From Hyphomonas sp. (GTDB taxonomy: Bacteria; Pseudomonadota; Alphaproteobacteria; Caulobacterales; Hyphomonadaceae): a DNA stretch of 7,233 bases. Shown here one piece after another: positions 1 to 5,389 of the stretch (its first letter is position 1; every line of letters begins with the position of its first letter). The notes below the pieces were generated by a model that had not been told where the DNA came from, did not search any database, and worked only from the letters and a program-made list of their open reading frames with translations. The translations under genes and the position numbers were made by a program. The stretch covers positions 1 through 7,233 of the forward strand of contig JANSXJ010000183.1 of NCBI GenBank assembly GCA_024743015.1, written 5' to 3'.

Positions 1-331
1 CCGGTAACCGGTCGATCACCTTACCATTCAGCTCTCCTTGCTCTTTGCCGGAAATGAAACGCGAAACGGAAATAATATGGCCCGTCTCCTGTATTTCCTT
101 ACGTGCACGAAACCCTGTGAACGGGTTGCTCGCGATTTCCGCCACGACGCAAAGGTCTGTTTGCCAATACTGCATGGTATTGACGTCAAAGTTCCAGTCC
201 GATGAAATCGGTGCGCTTGCGAAAACCGGAGAGACCAGTGCCGCGTACTCTTCAGAGCAAACTCTTCGTATTCCCGCATCAATTGACAGCATCGTGTCAT
301 CGGAGGATCCACTATTCGATGGAGTGATCAT
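1..331 (-). CDS. Probable AraC-family transcriptional regulator, N-terminal part (runs off left edge)
   Basis: An open frame of 110 codons begins at the ATG at 331 and continues without a stop past the left edge. An in-frame TGA lies 21 bases upstream of the ATG, so the start is well bounded; a purine-rich ACAGAGAA precedes it, but no strong Shine-Dalgarno is seen. The N-terminus is polar (residues 1-20). Residues about 56-110 have the pattern of the cupin-like sensing domain placed before the DNA-binding domain in many AraC/XylS regulators (AraC_binding_2 type): a hydrophobic strand with DLCVVAEIA, an arginine-containing strand with GFRARKEI, then VSRFISGKEQGELNGKVIDR and LPG, where the last part matches the family's 'G...g.~G+.i.r.PG' turn. 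The C-terminal helix-turn-helix domain would lie outside the window, so the assignment is inference from the N-terminus alone. The gene is divergent from the MarR gene at 512. If not AraC, it is simply an unknown coding region; the frame itself is well supported. Confidence 0.6.
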   Translation of the reverse strand, partial: MITPSNSGSSDDTMLSIDAGIRRVCSEEYAALVSPVFASAPISSDWNFDVNTMQYWQTDLCVVAEIASNPFTGFRARKEIQETGHIISVSRFISGKEQGELNGKVIDRLP

Positions 332-337
332 TTCTCT

Positions 338-420
338 GTGTCTCAAATCTCATTTCCCAGCGTCCCATAAAACGAAGAAAGCTAGAATAGCCGCGCTTGT
401 CATTGTCGTGGTGTCTCAAA
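338..420. repeat. Direct repeat GTGTCTCAAA, two copies 73 bp apart
   Basis: GTGTCTCAAA occurs exactly at 338-347 and at 411-420, each followed closely by CTCA-type sequence. Both copies lie between the start codons of the AraC-like and MarR genes. AraC-family proteins often bind directly repeated half-sites, so these could be regulator sites, but two copies of a 10-mer are thin evidence. Confidence 0.4.
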
Positions 421-460
421 ACTCTCAATTGGCTCCAGGTCCGCCATCGCAGAAAAATTC

Positions 461-485
461 AACACAAACTCAATGGCTTTGTGTT
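461..485. promoter_or_regulatory. Candidate MarR operator: 8+8 bp palindrome before the MarR gene
   Basis: AACACAAA at 461-468 and TTTGTGTT at 478-485 are perfect reverse complements separated by 9 bases. The palindrome ends 12 bases before the Shine-Dalgarno of the MarR gene. MarR dimers typically bind palindromes in their own promoter regions and repress themselves, so an autoregulatory operator is a reasonable reading. As RNA it would form an A/U-rich 8-bp stem with a 9-base loop in the leader, so an RNA role is an alternative. Confidence 0.45.
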
Positions 486-497
486 AGACCGGACCTC

Positions 498-503
498 AGG
501 AGG
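498..503 (+). promoter_or_regulatory. Strong Shine-Dalgarno (AGGAGG) that fixes the MarR start
   Basis: AGGAGG lies 8 bases before the ATG at 512. A GTG at 503 is in the same frame and would add three residues, but it overlaps this site and has no ribosome binding site of its own. The ATG at 512 is therefore the better start. Confidence 0.85.
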
Positions 504-511
504 TGGATCAC

Positions 512-979
512 ATGGCAGATGGCCCTGCGCTCAAACTGGATGGTTTTTTACCGTATCGTCTCTCGGTTCTGTCGAACGCGGTGTCCCGAAAGATTGCCGG
601 TATCTATGAGCGCGAGTTCGAATTGTCCGTCTGGCAGTGGCGGATCATCGCCGTGCTGGGCGAGCGCGAGGGGCTGACCAGCACCGAAGTCGCGCACCGC
701 ACGCTCATGGACAAACCGACGGTCAGCCGCGCCGCCGCCAGCCTGATCGAGCGCGGCATCCTCGAGCGCCATATCGACTCGGATGATCGCCGCCGCGCAC
801 CCATGCGGCTGACCGAGGAAGGGCAGGCCATCTATGCCGCCGTGATCCCGCGCGCACTGGAGAGCGAACGGCAACTTCTGGATGCCTTGTCAGCCGAAGA
901 GGCCGAGACGCTGCACAGATTGCTGAGCCGCCTGTCCGCGGTCGTTTCACCCGATAGCCCGCTCTGGGGCGACGAATAA
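512..979 (+). CDS. MarR-family winged helix-turn-helix transcriptional regulator
   Basis: The 155-residue protein has the size and layout of MarR regulators, dimeric cytoplasmic DNA-binding proteins that usually repress neighbouring genes and respond to small molecules. Residues 11-35 form the N-terminal dimerisation helix, and SVWQWRIIAVLGE (39-51) is the family's conserved second helix. GLTSTEVAHRT and DKPTVSRAAASLIERGIL (54-84) form the helix-turn-helix. DSDDRRRAPMRLTEEG (89-104) is the wing with the typical D-x-R motif, and residues 106-145 are the C-terminal dimerisation helices. The start is set by the AGGAGG eight bases upstream. A palindrome just before the gene may be its own operator. 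The next gene, a DUF3137 membrane protein, follows after 16 bases and is probably co-transcribed. The effector and targets cannot be read from the sequence; no redox cysteine is present. Confidence 0.93.
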   Translation: MADGPALKLDGFLPYRLSVLSNAVSRKIAGIYEREFELSVWQWRIIAVLGEREGLTSTEVAHRTLMDKPTVSRAAASLIERGILERHIDSDDRRRAPMRLTEEGQAIYAAVIPRALESERQLLDALSAEEAETLHRLLSRLSAVVSPDSPLWGDE

Positions 980-995
980 TCACTGAGGGACCCGA

Positions 996-2087
996 ATGTC
1001 TAACGCCCTGATGGACGCGATTTTTTCTGGAATCACCGAACAGCGCCCCGAGTTCAAGAACGCCACCAAGACCTGGTCTGAGACGCTCGAACCCGCCCTG
1101 GCCGCACGAGAGGCGGAACGAAAGGCAACCATCGCCAAAGCCCGCAACCGCACAATCACAACGGCCTTGATCGTTGCTGCGTTCGCTTTGATTGCCCTGT
1201 TTGCGACAAGCGGCGGCGGTGCCATGTTCATCATCTTCGGCGCCATCGCAATTACGGCGATCGCCAGCGGTGCCTCGTGGATTCCTCTGTTCGCGATGAA
1301 GTCCGAGACCAAGAAACTGGTGGTCGGAGCTGCTGCTGAAGCCTTCGGATTTCACTATGAAACCCTGCATCCCGATATGGACGGCGTCGGGGACTGGAAA
1401 AGCGCTGGCGAGTGGATCAAGGCGCAATCCTCGGGCGGCGCTGCGGCGAAACTGTTTGGCGGATCGACCGACGATCCAGCGCCAACACCTGCCTTTGATG
1501 TCCTCAAGAAGGCCCGACTGCTGCCAAGCTATGACAGCCGCAAGTTTGAAGACTTGATCGAGGGCGACCGCGCCGAAACGCATTTCTCTCTCGTCGAATG
1601 CAAGCTAACGGAGCAGCGTGGGTCGGGCAAGAACCGGCGAACGGTCACCACATTCCAGGGGCTTCTATTCCATATCCAGTACCCAGATCGCTTCCTGGGC
1701 CGAACCCTGGTCGCACGACAAGGCTGGTGGAAAGGATTCTTTGGCGACAAGGAGTTGCAAAAGGTAGATCTGGTTTCGAAAGAGCTGGAAGACAGTTTCA
1801 CCATCTACTCCAATGACCAGGTCGAAGCGCGCGCTTTGCTCACACCTGATCGCATGGAACGCCTGATCGCGCTCGAACGACACTTCAAAGGGGGAAAGCT
1901 GCGCGGAATCTTTGAAGGCGATCACCTGACCCTGGCCCTAGAGGCAGATGATCAGTTCGAAGCCGGCTCGATCTGGAAGCCGCTAGTGGACCCAGAGCGT
2001 TACATCACGGCACTGACCGAGATTGGTCTGGTCTGCGATGTCATTGATGGCTTCCTCACCCGCGAATGGGTGAAAGACAAGCTCTAG
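996..2087 (+). CDS. DUF3137-family membrane protein
   Basis: This is a 363-residue protein of unknown function. Residues 1-50 are a soluble, charged N-terminal region rich in Ala, Glu and Arg. Two hydrophobic helices follow at about 53-71 (TALIVAAFALIALFAT) and 76-99 (AMFIIFGAIAITAIASG), forming a hairpin in the inner membrane. Residues 103-363 form a large soluble domain, probably cytoplasmic. Its segments VECKLTEQRGSGKNRRTVTT, FQGLLF and GRTLVARQG (about 200-243) fit the DUF3137 pattern, in which a strand with Glu-x-x-Leu-Thr is followed by a basic turn, a Phe-x-Gly-Leu strand and a 'grtlv' strand. The start follows GAGG at 984-987. The gene lies 16 bases after the MarR gene, so co-transcription and control by it are likely. 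Its stop overlaps that of the convergent gene by four bases. No enzymatic motif is visible. Confidence 0.85.
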   Translation: MSNALMDAIFSGITEQRPEFKNATKTWSETLEPALAAREAERKATIAKARNRTITTALIVAAFALIALFATSGGGAMFIIFGAIAITAIASGASWIPLFAMKSETKKLVVGAAAEAFGFHYETLHPDMDGVGDWKSAGEWIKAQSSGGAAAKLFGGSTDDPAPTPAFDVLKKARLLPSYDSRKFEDLIEGDRAETHFSLVECKLTEQRGSGKNRRTVTTFQGLLFHIQYPDRFLGRTLVARQGWWKGFFGDKELQKVDLVSKELEDSFTIYSNDQVEARALLTPDRMERLIALERHFKGGKLRGIFEGDHLTLALEADDQFEAGSIWKPLVDPERYITALTEIGLVCDVIDGFLTREWVKDKL

Positions 2088-2776
2088 GCCGAGAATCGGT
2101 CTGCAAAGCAGGCATCGGCGCCGATCTTGTTGAGCACCGTCCCGATTACGCGGCCACCGCGCGCCTGAAGATCCCGGCGGGCAAGCATGATATCCTCAGG
2201 CCGCGTTTGATCCGCCTCAGCCACCAGAATAATCGCGTCGACTTCATTGATCAGCGAGAACGCCGCCATTGACCGGTCCAGGGCAGGGGCGTCCACAACC
2301 ACCCAGTCCGAGATTTTCCGCAGCGCCTTCCACCAATCAGGGCTGGATTTCAGCGTCACCTTCTGCCCGGCATTCAGCCGCTCGGTTCTGAATCGAGTAA
2401 TCAGTAGCGGAAGGCCGTCAATATCATGCGCGGTTAGCAGCTTGTTCTGTTTCACATCCACCAAACGCGGCGAAACGGCGTAGATCGGATCCTTTCTAAG
2501 TGACGCGTCATAAGCGCGGCCAGGCCGACCGATATCCCGAGCGAAGCGCTGTTCAAATCCGCGAAACACATGATTTCGGCGCAAATCCAGGTCGACGAGC
2601 CAGGCCTGCTTCTCCGCCCGTCGCGCGGCCAGGCAGGCGAAACTCGACGCCACGCTGGTTGTTCCGGCGCCAGTCGTCGGCGAGACGAACATGATGACCC
2701 GGCCATCGTCGGGTGATGACGGCACACGCGTGGCGGAACGCCAGGTATATTCCAGATCCTCACGAAGATCGCGCAT
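2084..2776 (-). CDS. hfsB: HfsB-like CpsD/BY-kinase-family P-loop protein with degenerate Walker A
   Basis: The 230-residue protein has the fold markers of the cytoplasmic tyrosine-autokinase half of polysaccharide co-polymerases (CpsD, Wzc C-terminus, Caulobacter HfsB). A Walker A-like loop, VSPTTGAGTTSVASSF (31-46), has Thr39 where the family's ATP-binding lysine stands. Walker A' is WLVDLDLRRN (59-68), with both aspartates and the arginine. Walker B is WVVVDAPALDRS (158-169). RVIGTVLNKIGA (209-220) is the usual late strand and Asn-Lys turn. The C-terminus (DACFADRFSA) has no tyrosine cluster, so autophosphorylation of the classical kind is unlikely. The gene follows the Wzz-like gene by 70 bases on the same strand, the order hfsA-hfsB. 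The ATG at 2776 is the first good in-frame start after the upstream gene; no Shine-Dalgarno precedes it, so the start is less certain. The hfsB name rests on context and pattern. Confidence 0.75.
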   Translation of the reverse strand: MRDLREDLEYTWRSATRVPSSPDDGRVIMFVSPTTGAGTTSVASSFACLAARRAEKQAWLVDLDLRRNHVFRGFEQRFARDIGRPGRAYDASLRKDPIYAVSPRLVDVKQNKLLTAHDIDGLPLLITRFRTERLNAGQKVTLKSSPDWWKALRKISDWVVVDAPALDRSMAAFSLINEVDAIILVAEADQTRPEDIMLARRDLQARGGRVIGTVLNKIGADACFADRFSA

Positions 2777-2830
2777 AGGCGGTGACGCTTTCAGAGCTAA
2801 TCGAAAACGCCTAGCATGATCTTGGTTAAC

Positions 2831-2854
2831 GGGGTTTTGCGGCGCTTTAACCCC
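2831..2854. repeat. Inverted repeat GGGGTT/AACCCC at the end of the co-polymerase gene
   Basis: GGGGTT at 2831-2836 and AACCCC at 2849-2854 are perfect reverse complements with a 12-base spacer. An overlapping GGTTAA (2824-2829) and TTAACC (2847-2852) could pair instead. In the minus-strand transcript the element spans the stop codon of the co-polymerase gene and the gap before the next gene. No U-run follows, so it is not a classical terminator; it may slow or protect the transcript between the two cistrons, or be chance. Confidence 0.3.
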
Positions 2855-4319
2855 TGACCCGGCCGATCGCTGCCAGCACCGGCAAGCCGGTCGTCCGCTG
2901 AAACGCGCTCGGAGTGGCAAAGCTGCGTGCAGAACGTGCGCGAAGCAGCACTATGACGGCGGCGATAAACAGGGCCGTCAGCACCGAGAGAAGAAAGATT
3001 GGCAGGGCAGCGCTGCGGCCCAGTCGAGGGATGGTCGCGGGCTCGGCGATTTTTACACTACCCGCAGCTTGCGGGACGGGGCCTGTTTCGACACCTTGAT
3101 CTGGCCCGTTCGCAGCCGTGGAAAGGGTTTTCGCCGCAAGAGCGTCGCGTTCTCGCTGCAATGCGCTCCACTCCGCGTCCAGTCCTGTGAAGCGTTCCAG
3201 TTTCGCCTCAACCGCAGCGAGTTGGCGCGCGAGCTCAGCGCGCTTCTGGGAGAGCGACTCGGCCTCCGCTTCAAACCTGTTTCGTGAGACTTCCAGCGCC
3301 TGATAGGTCGGATTCGGGCCGCGGCGCACCGTGCCCTGGAGCGTGTCTCGAGTCTCAAGACGCGCGCGCAGATCAGCGATCTGAGCCTCCAGCGCCTGCA
3401 CGCGTTGACTGTCCGGCAAGTAAGTAACCAGAGCCTGATTGCGTTCAATCTCCAGGTCCAGCAGGCGCTCGGCCGTGGAATCCTCGACAAACAGGTTTAG
3501 CTCTTTTGGGGTTTCGGTCAGCTGCATTCGGACCCGCCGAAGCTGGCCATTGACGGCCTTTTGTCGTGCTTCAGCGGCGAAGAGTTCGTTAGAGATCAGG
3601 GCATGCAGCCCCTGCGCCGTGGCGCGCTCACTTTCGAAGTCGCGGATCGCGTTCTCTCGTAGAAAGGTGCGAATGGCGCCTTCAGCGTCAAGCAACGCGC
3701 CTTCAGCGCTCTTCTGTTCCACCGTGCTCTCATCCAGTGGCTGACCCGTGAACAGTTCAGCGCGGCGCTGCAGGTAAACCGCGATAGCTGCGTTGAGCAA
3801 TTCGGCGGCGACCTGCGGATCTCCATGGAGCACGCTAACATTGACGATGTTCGACTCCGGCACGGCGGTCACCCGGATGGCTTTCTGGAAGGCGTCGACG
3901 CCTCTTTGAAAAGCGGCTTCGCGAATGACTGTCCCGCGCTCCGGTGTCCGGTCAATTTCGCGATCCTGGGCCGCGATTATGCCCGGATAGATGCGATCAA
4001 GGACGAAGCGGGAAAGTGTGCGCTCGGCAACCAGCCTGGTCTTGATAATTTCCCGTTCGCTCTGGGCCAGTTGATACGCGCTTTGTCCAGGCGTGTCCGA
4101 TGCAACATAGAGAACTGCGCGCGATTCAAAACTGGCGGGCGCATTCGACGCGCAGACGAAACCGATCACAAGAATTGGCACTGTGATCGCCAGGACCAAC
4201 CATTTGCTGCGCCAGAACTGGACCAGAAAATCAGACATGCCGAGCGTGGGCCGGATGGGCACATAGCCCGAACCCGCCTGATCGATCCTATCGGATCTCC
4301 GGTTCGTATTGTCGGTCAT
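2847..4319 (-). CDS. hfsA: HfsA-like polysaccharide co-polymerase (Wzz/GNVR chain-length protein)
   Basis: This 490-residue inner-membrane protein has the PCP-2a layout seen in Wzc N-termini and HfsA. It has a short cytoplasmic N-terminus and a first membrane helix at 38-57 (SKWLVLAITVPILVIGFVCA). A Wzz-type periplasmic domain follows (about 60-185, with FESRAVLYVASD and IVNVSVLHGDPQVAAELLNA), then long coiled-coil helices (200-395). A linker and the proline-containing stretch AEPATIPRLGRSAALP (425-440) lead to the second helix at 438-459. The last 30 residues are cytoplasmic and would meet the partner P-loop protein encoded next. Such proteins set chain length and link polymerisation to export through the outer-membrane channel. 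The start ATG is 9 bases after GGAG (4329-4332). It is transcribed divergently from the Wza-like gene. The family call is secure; the hfsA name is inferred from the neighbouring genes. Confidence 0.85.
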   Translation of the reverse strand: MTDNTNRRSDRIDQAGSGYVPIRPTLGMSDFLVQFWRSKWLVLAITVPILVIGFVCASNAPASFESRAVLYVASDTPGQSAYQLAQSEREIIKTRLVAERTLSRFVLDRIYPGIIAAQDREIDRTPERGTVIREAAFQRGVDAFQKAIRVTAVPESNIVNVSVLHGDPQVAAELLNAAIAVYLQRRAELFTGQPLDESTVEQKSAEGALLDAEGAIRTFLRENAIRDFESERATAQGLHALISNELFAAEARQKAVNGQLRRVRMQLTETPKELNLFVEDSTAERLLDLEIERNQALVTYLPDSQRVQALEAQIADLRARLETRDTLQGTVRRGPNPTYQALEVSRNRFEAEAESLSQKRAELARQLAAVEAKLERFTGLDAEWSALQRERDALAAKTLSTAANGPDQGVETGPVPQAAGSVKIAEPATIPRLGRSAALPIFLLSVLTALFIAAVIVLLRARSARSFATPSAFQRTTGLPVLAAIGRVRG

Positions 4320-4420
4320 CCACGAAGGCTCCGAGCTCGAATTCTGGTGAATTCTTATTACCTGCTTGATACTTCCTTAAACATTAACACAGACGCTTTG
4401 GATTGCTTATTTCACCGCAG
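4320..4420. promoter_or_regulatory. Divergent promoter region of the export genes, with GAATTC palindrome
   Basis: About 100 bases separate the start codons of the co-polymerase (minus) and export lipoprotein (plus) genes, so promoters for both must lie here or overlap the genes. A 16-bp element with two GAATTC copies four bases apart (4339-4354) has near-perfect dyad symmetry and is a candidate regulator site. An AT-rich stretch follows (4351-4390). TTGATA at 4366-4371 resembles a -35 box, but no good -10 lies at standard distance. No full TTAA-N7-TTAA CtrA site was found. Confidence 0.45.
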
Positions 4421-4828
4421 ATGACCGCTATGAAACGCTTGCTTTGCCTTGCATTTGTTCCGCTGCTTCCTGGCGGATGCCAGTCGGTCGCGCCCGCCGG
4501 TCCGGACCTAAGCGTGAGCGAGGTAGCACCGCCTGACAGTCCGGACGTTGCGACGCAGATTCTGGAAGCTGGCGATCGGCTGGAAATCATCGTCTACTCC
4601 GCCCCAGAGCTCTCCCGCACGGTCACCATAGCGCCAGATGGCGAGATCCGGTTTCCCTATACAGGCCCGATCCAGACGTCTGGACGAACCCTTGAGGAGA
4701 TCGAGCAGCTATTGCGCGACACGCTGGCGAGCGAGCTGCGTCATCCTGACGTTGATGTGGTGCTCTCACGGACCGCGCCCGATAGATGCGAGCCCTGCAG
4801 TATCGCCGAGGCTACGGGCAACCGCTAA
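4421..4828 (+). CDS. hfsD: HfsD/Wza-like polysaccharide export lipoprotein, truncated after Poly_export domain
   Basis: The 135-residue product starts with a lipoprotein-like signal, MKRLLCLAFVPLLPGGC, with Cys20 as the probable lipidation site, although the -3 residue is Pro rather than the usual Leu. Residues 45-117 form a Poly_export domain: ILEAGDRLEIIVYSAPELSR, then TIAPDGEIRFPYTGPI, GRTLEEIEQLLRDTLAS and HPDVDVVLSR. This is the periplasmic ring domain of Wza-like outer-membrane channels. Family members continue into one or more SLBB domains and a membrane-spanning helix; here the frame ends 18 residues after the domain. No strong Shine-Dalgarno precedes either ATG (4421 or 4430). The divergent co-polymerase gene supports a role in the same export pathway. 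The protein is either a damaged gene or a minimal variant. Confidence 0.72.
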   Translation: MTAMKRLLCLAFVPLLPGGCQSVAPAGPDLSVSEVAPPDSPDVATQILEAGDRLEIIVYSAPELSRTVTIAPDGEIRFPYTGPIQTSGRTLEEIEQLLRDTLASELRHPDVDVVLSRTAPDRCEPCSIAEATGNR

Positions 4829-4856
4829 TCGGCTCTTTCATCGCCGGGCCATAGCG
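4797..4856 (+). pseudogene. Possible remnant of an SLBB domain after the short hfsD-like gene
   Basis: In a frame shifted relative to the upstream gene, starting near 4787, the bases read RRGYGQPLIGSFIAGP before a TAG near 4854. This resembles the opening of an SLBB domain, where a strand 'v.v.G.v..pGsf..gP' follows the Poly_export domain. The likeness is short and gapped. If real, the gene lost most of its 3' end by frameshift and deletion, because only about 65 bases remain before the next gene. Confidence 0.25.
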
Positions 4857-4894
4857 CTTATGCGAGGGGAAACTCAGTATAGGAGCTTCCTGAA

Positions 4895-5359
4895 ATGGCT
4901 GACGCCGAAAACACAATCCTGATGGAAACCAGCAAGGGCAACGTGACAATTGAACTGCGCCCCGACCTCGCCCCCGGCCATTGCGATCGCATTCGCGAAC
5001 TCGCGCGCGAGGGCTTTTATGATGGAATCATCTTCCATCGCGTCATTGACGGCTTCATGGCACAAGTTGGCTGCCCGAACGGCACCGGCATGGGCGGCTC
5101 TGACAAGCCGAATCTGCAGGCCGAATTCAATGCCGAGCCGCATGTGCGCGGGATCTGTTCGATGGCCCGCACAAACCAACCCCACAGCGCCAATAGCCAG
5201 TTTTTCATCTGCTTCGACGATGCCGGTTTCCTGGACAACCAGTACACCGTCTGGGGCAAGGTCACAGAAGGCATGGATGTCATCGATGCACTGGCCAAGG
5301 GTGAGCCACCGCGCGCGCCGGATTCCATTGTCTCTATGAAAGTTGCCGCAGACAGCTAA
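4895..5359 (+). CDS. ppiB: Cyclophilin-type peptidyl-prolyl cis-trans isomerase (cytoplasmic, PpiB-like)
   Basis: The 154-residue protein is a complete single-domain cyclophilin, which catalyses cis-trans isomerisation of X-Pro peptide bonds during protein folding. The core motifs are in order: TSKGNVTIELRPDLAPGH (9-26), GIIFHRVIDGFMAQVGCP (44-61, with the catalytic Arg and the Phe and Gln of the substrate pocket), SMARTNQPHSANSQFFI (89-105) and YTVWGKVTEGMDVI (116-129). It starts directly with cytoplasmic sequence and has no signal peptide, like E. coli PpiB rather than PpiA. QVGCP replaces the more common QGGDP. The start lies 9 bases after AGGAG (4881-4885). The sensor kinase gene begins 30 bases after its stop, so they may share a transcript. 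The family is certain; the ppiB symbol is by analogy. Confidence 0.95.
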   Translation: MADAENTILMETSKGNVTIELRPDLAPGHCDRIRELAREGFYDGIIFHRVIDGFMAQVGCPNGTGMGGSDKPNLQAEFNAEPHVRGICSMARTNQPHSANSQFFICFDDAGFLDNQYTVWGKVTEGMDVIDALAKGEPPRAPDSIVSMKVAADS

Positions 5360-5389
5360 AGTTCAGCTTCGATAAACGAGACTGCGCAC

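Larger units (their letters stand above)
332..511. other. Divergent intergenic region between AraC-like and MarR genes
   Basis: This 180-base gap separates two divergently read regulators and is visibly less GC-rich than the genes to its right. It holds a 10-bp direct repeat (338-347 and 411-420), an 8+8 bp palindrome (461-485) and the ribosome binding site of the MarR gene (498-503). No convincing -35/-10 pair with standard spacing was found on either strand, so the promoters are not placed. Confidence 0.6.

Noticed and set aside
28..312. 94-codon minus-strand open frame
   Set aside because: It is a shifted-frame shadow of the edge-running frame starting at 331, which has the more protein-like sequence.
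503..511. GTG start for MarR, nine bases earlier
   Set aside because: The GTG overlaps the AGGAGG site that is correctly spaced for the ATG at 512.
45..677. 210-codon plus-strand open frame
   Set aside because: It overlaps the MarR gene in another frame, has a low-complexity composition without domain pattern, and crosses the divergent intergenic region. The MarR frame has a strong ribosome binding site and clear motifs.
723..1583. 286-codon minus-strand open frame opposite MarR and DUF3137
   Set aside because: It is antisense to two well-supported genes and its arginine- and glycine-rich composition is typical of antisense frames in GC-rich DNA.
4332..4344. CGAGCTCGAATTC resembles a cloning-vector polylinker
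   Set aside because: The likeness is limited to joined SacI and EcoRI sites. Flanking bases differ from common vectors and the sequence continues naturally into the start region of the co-polymerase gene.
4377..4388. TTAAACATTAAC as a CtrA binding site
   Set aside because: The CtrA consensus is TTAA-N7-TTAAC; here the spacer is 3 bases.
3825..4424. 199-codon plus-strand open frame opposite the co-polymerase gene
   Set aside because: It is antisense to the clearly recognisable Wzz-type N-terminus and has no domain pattern.
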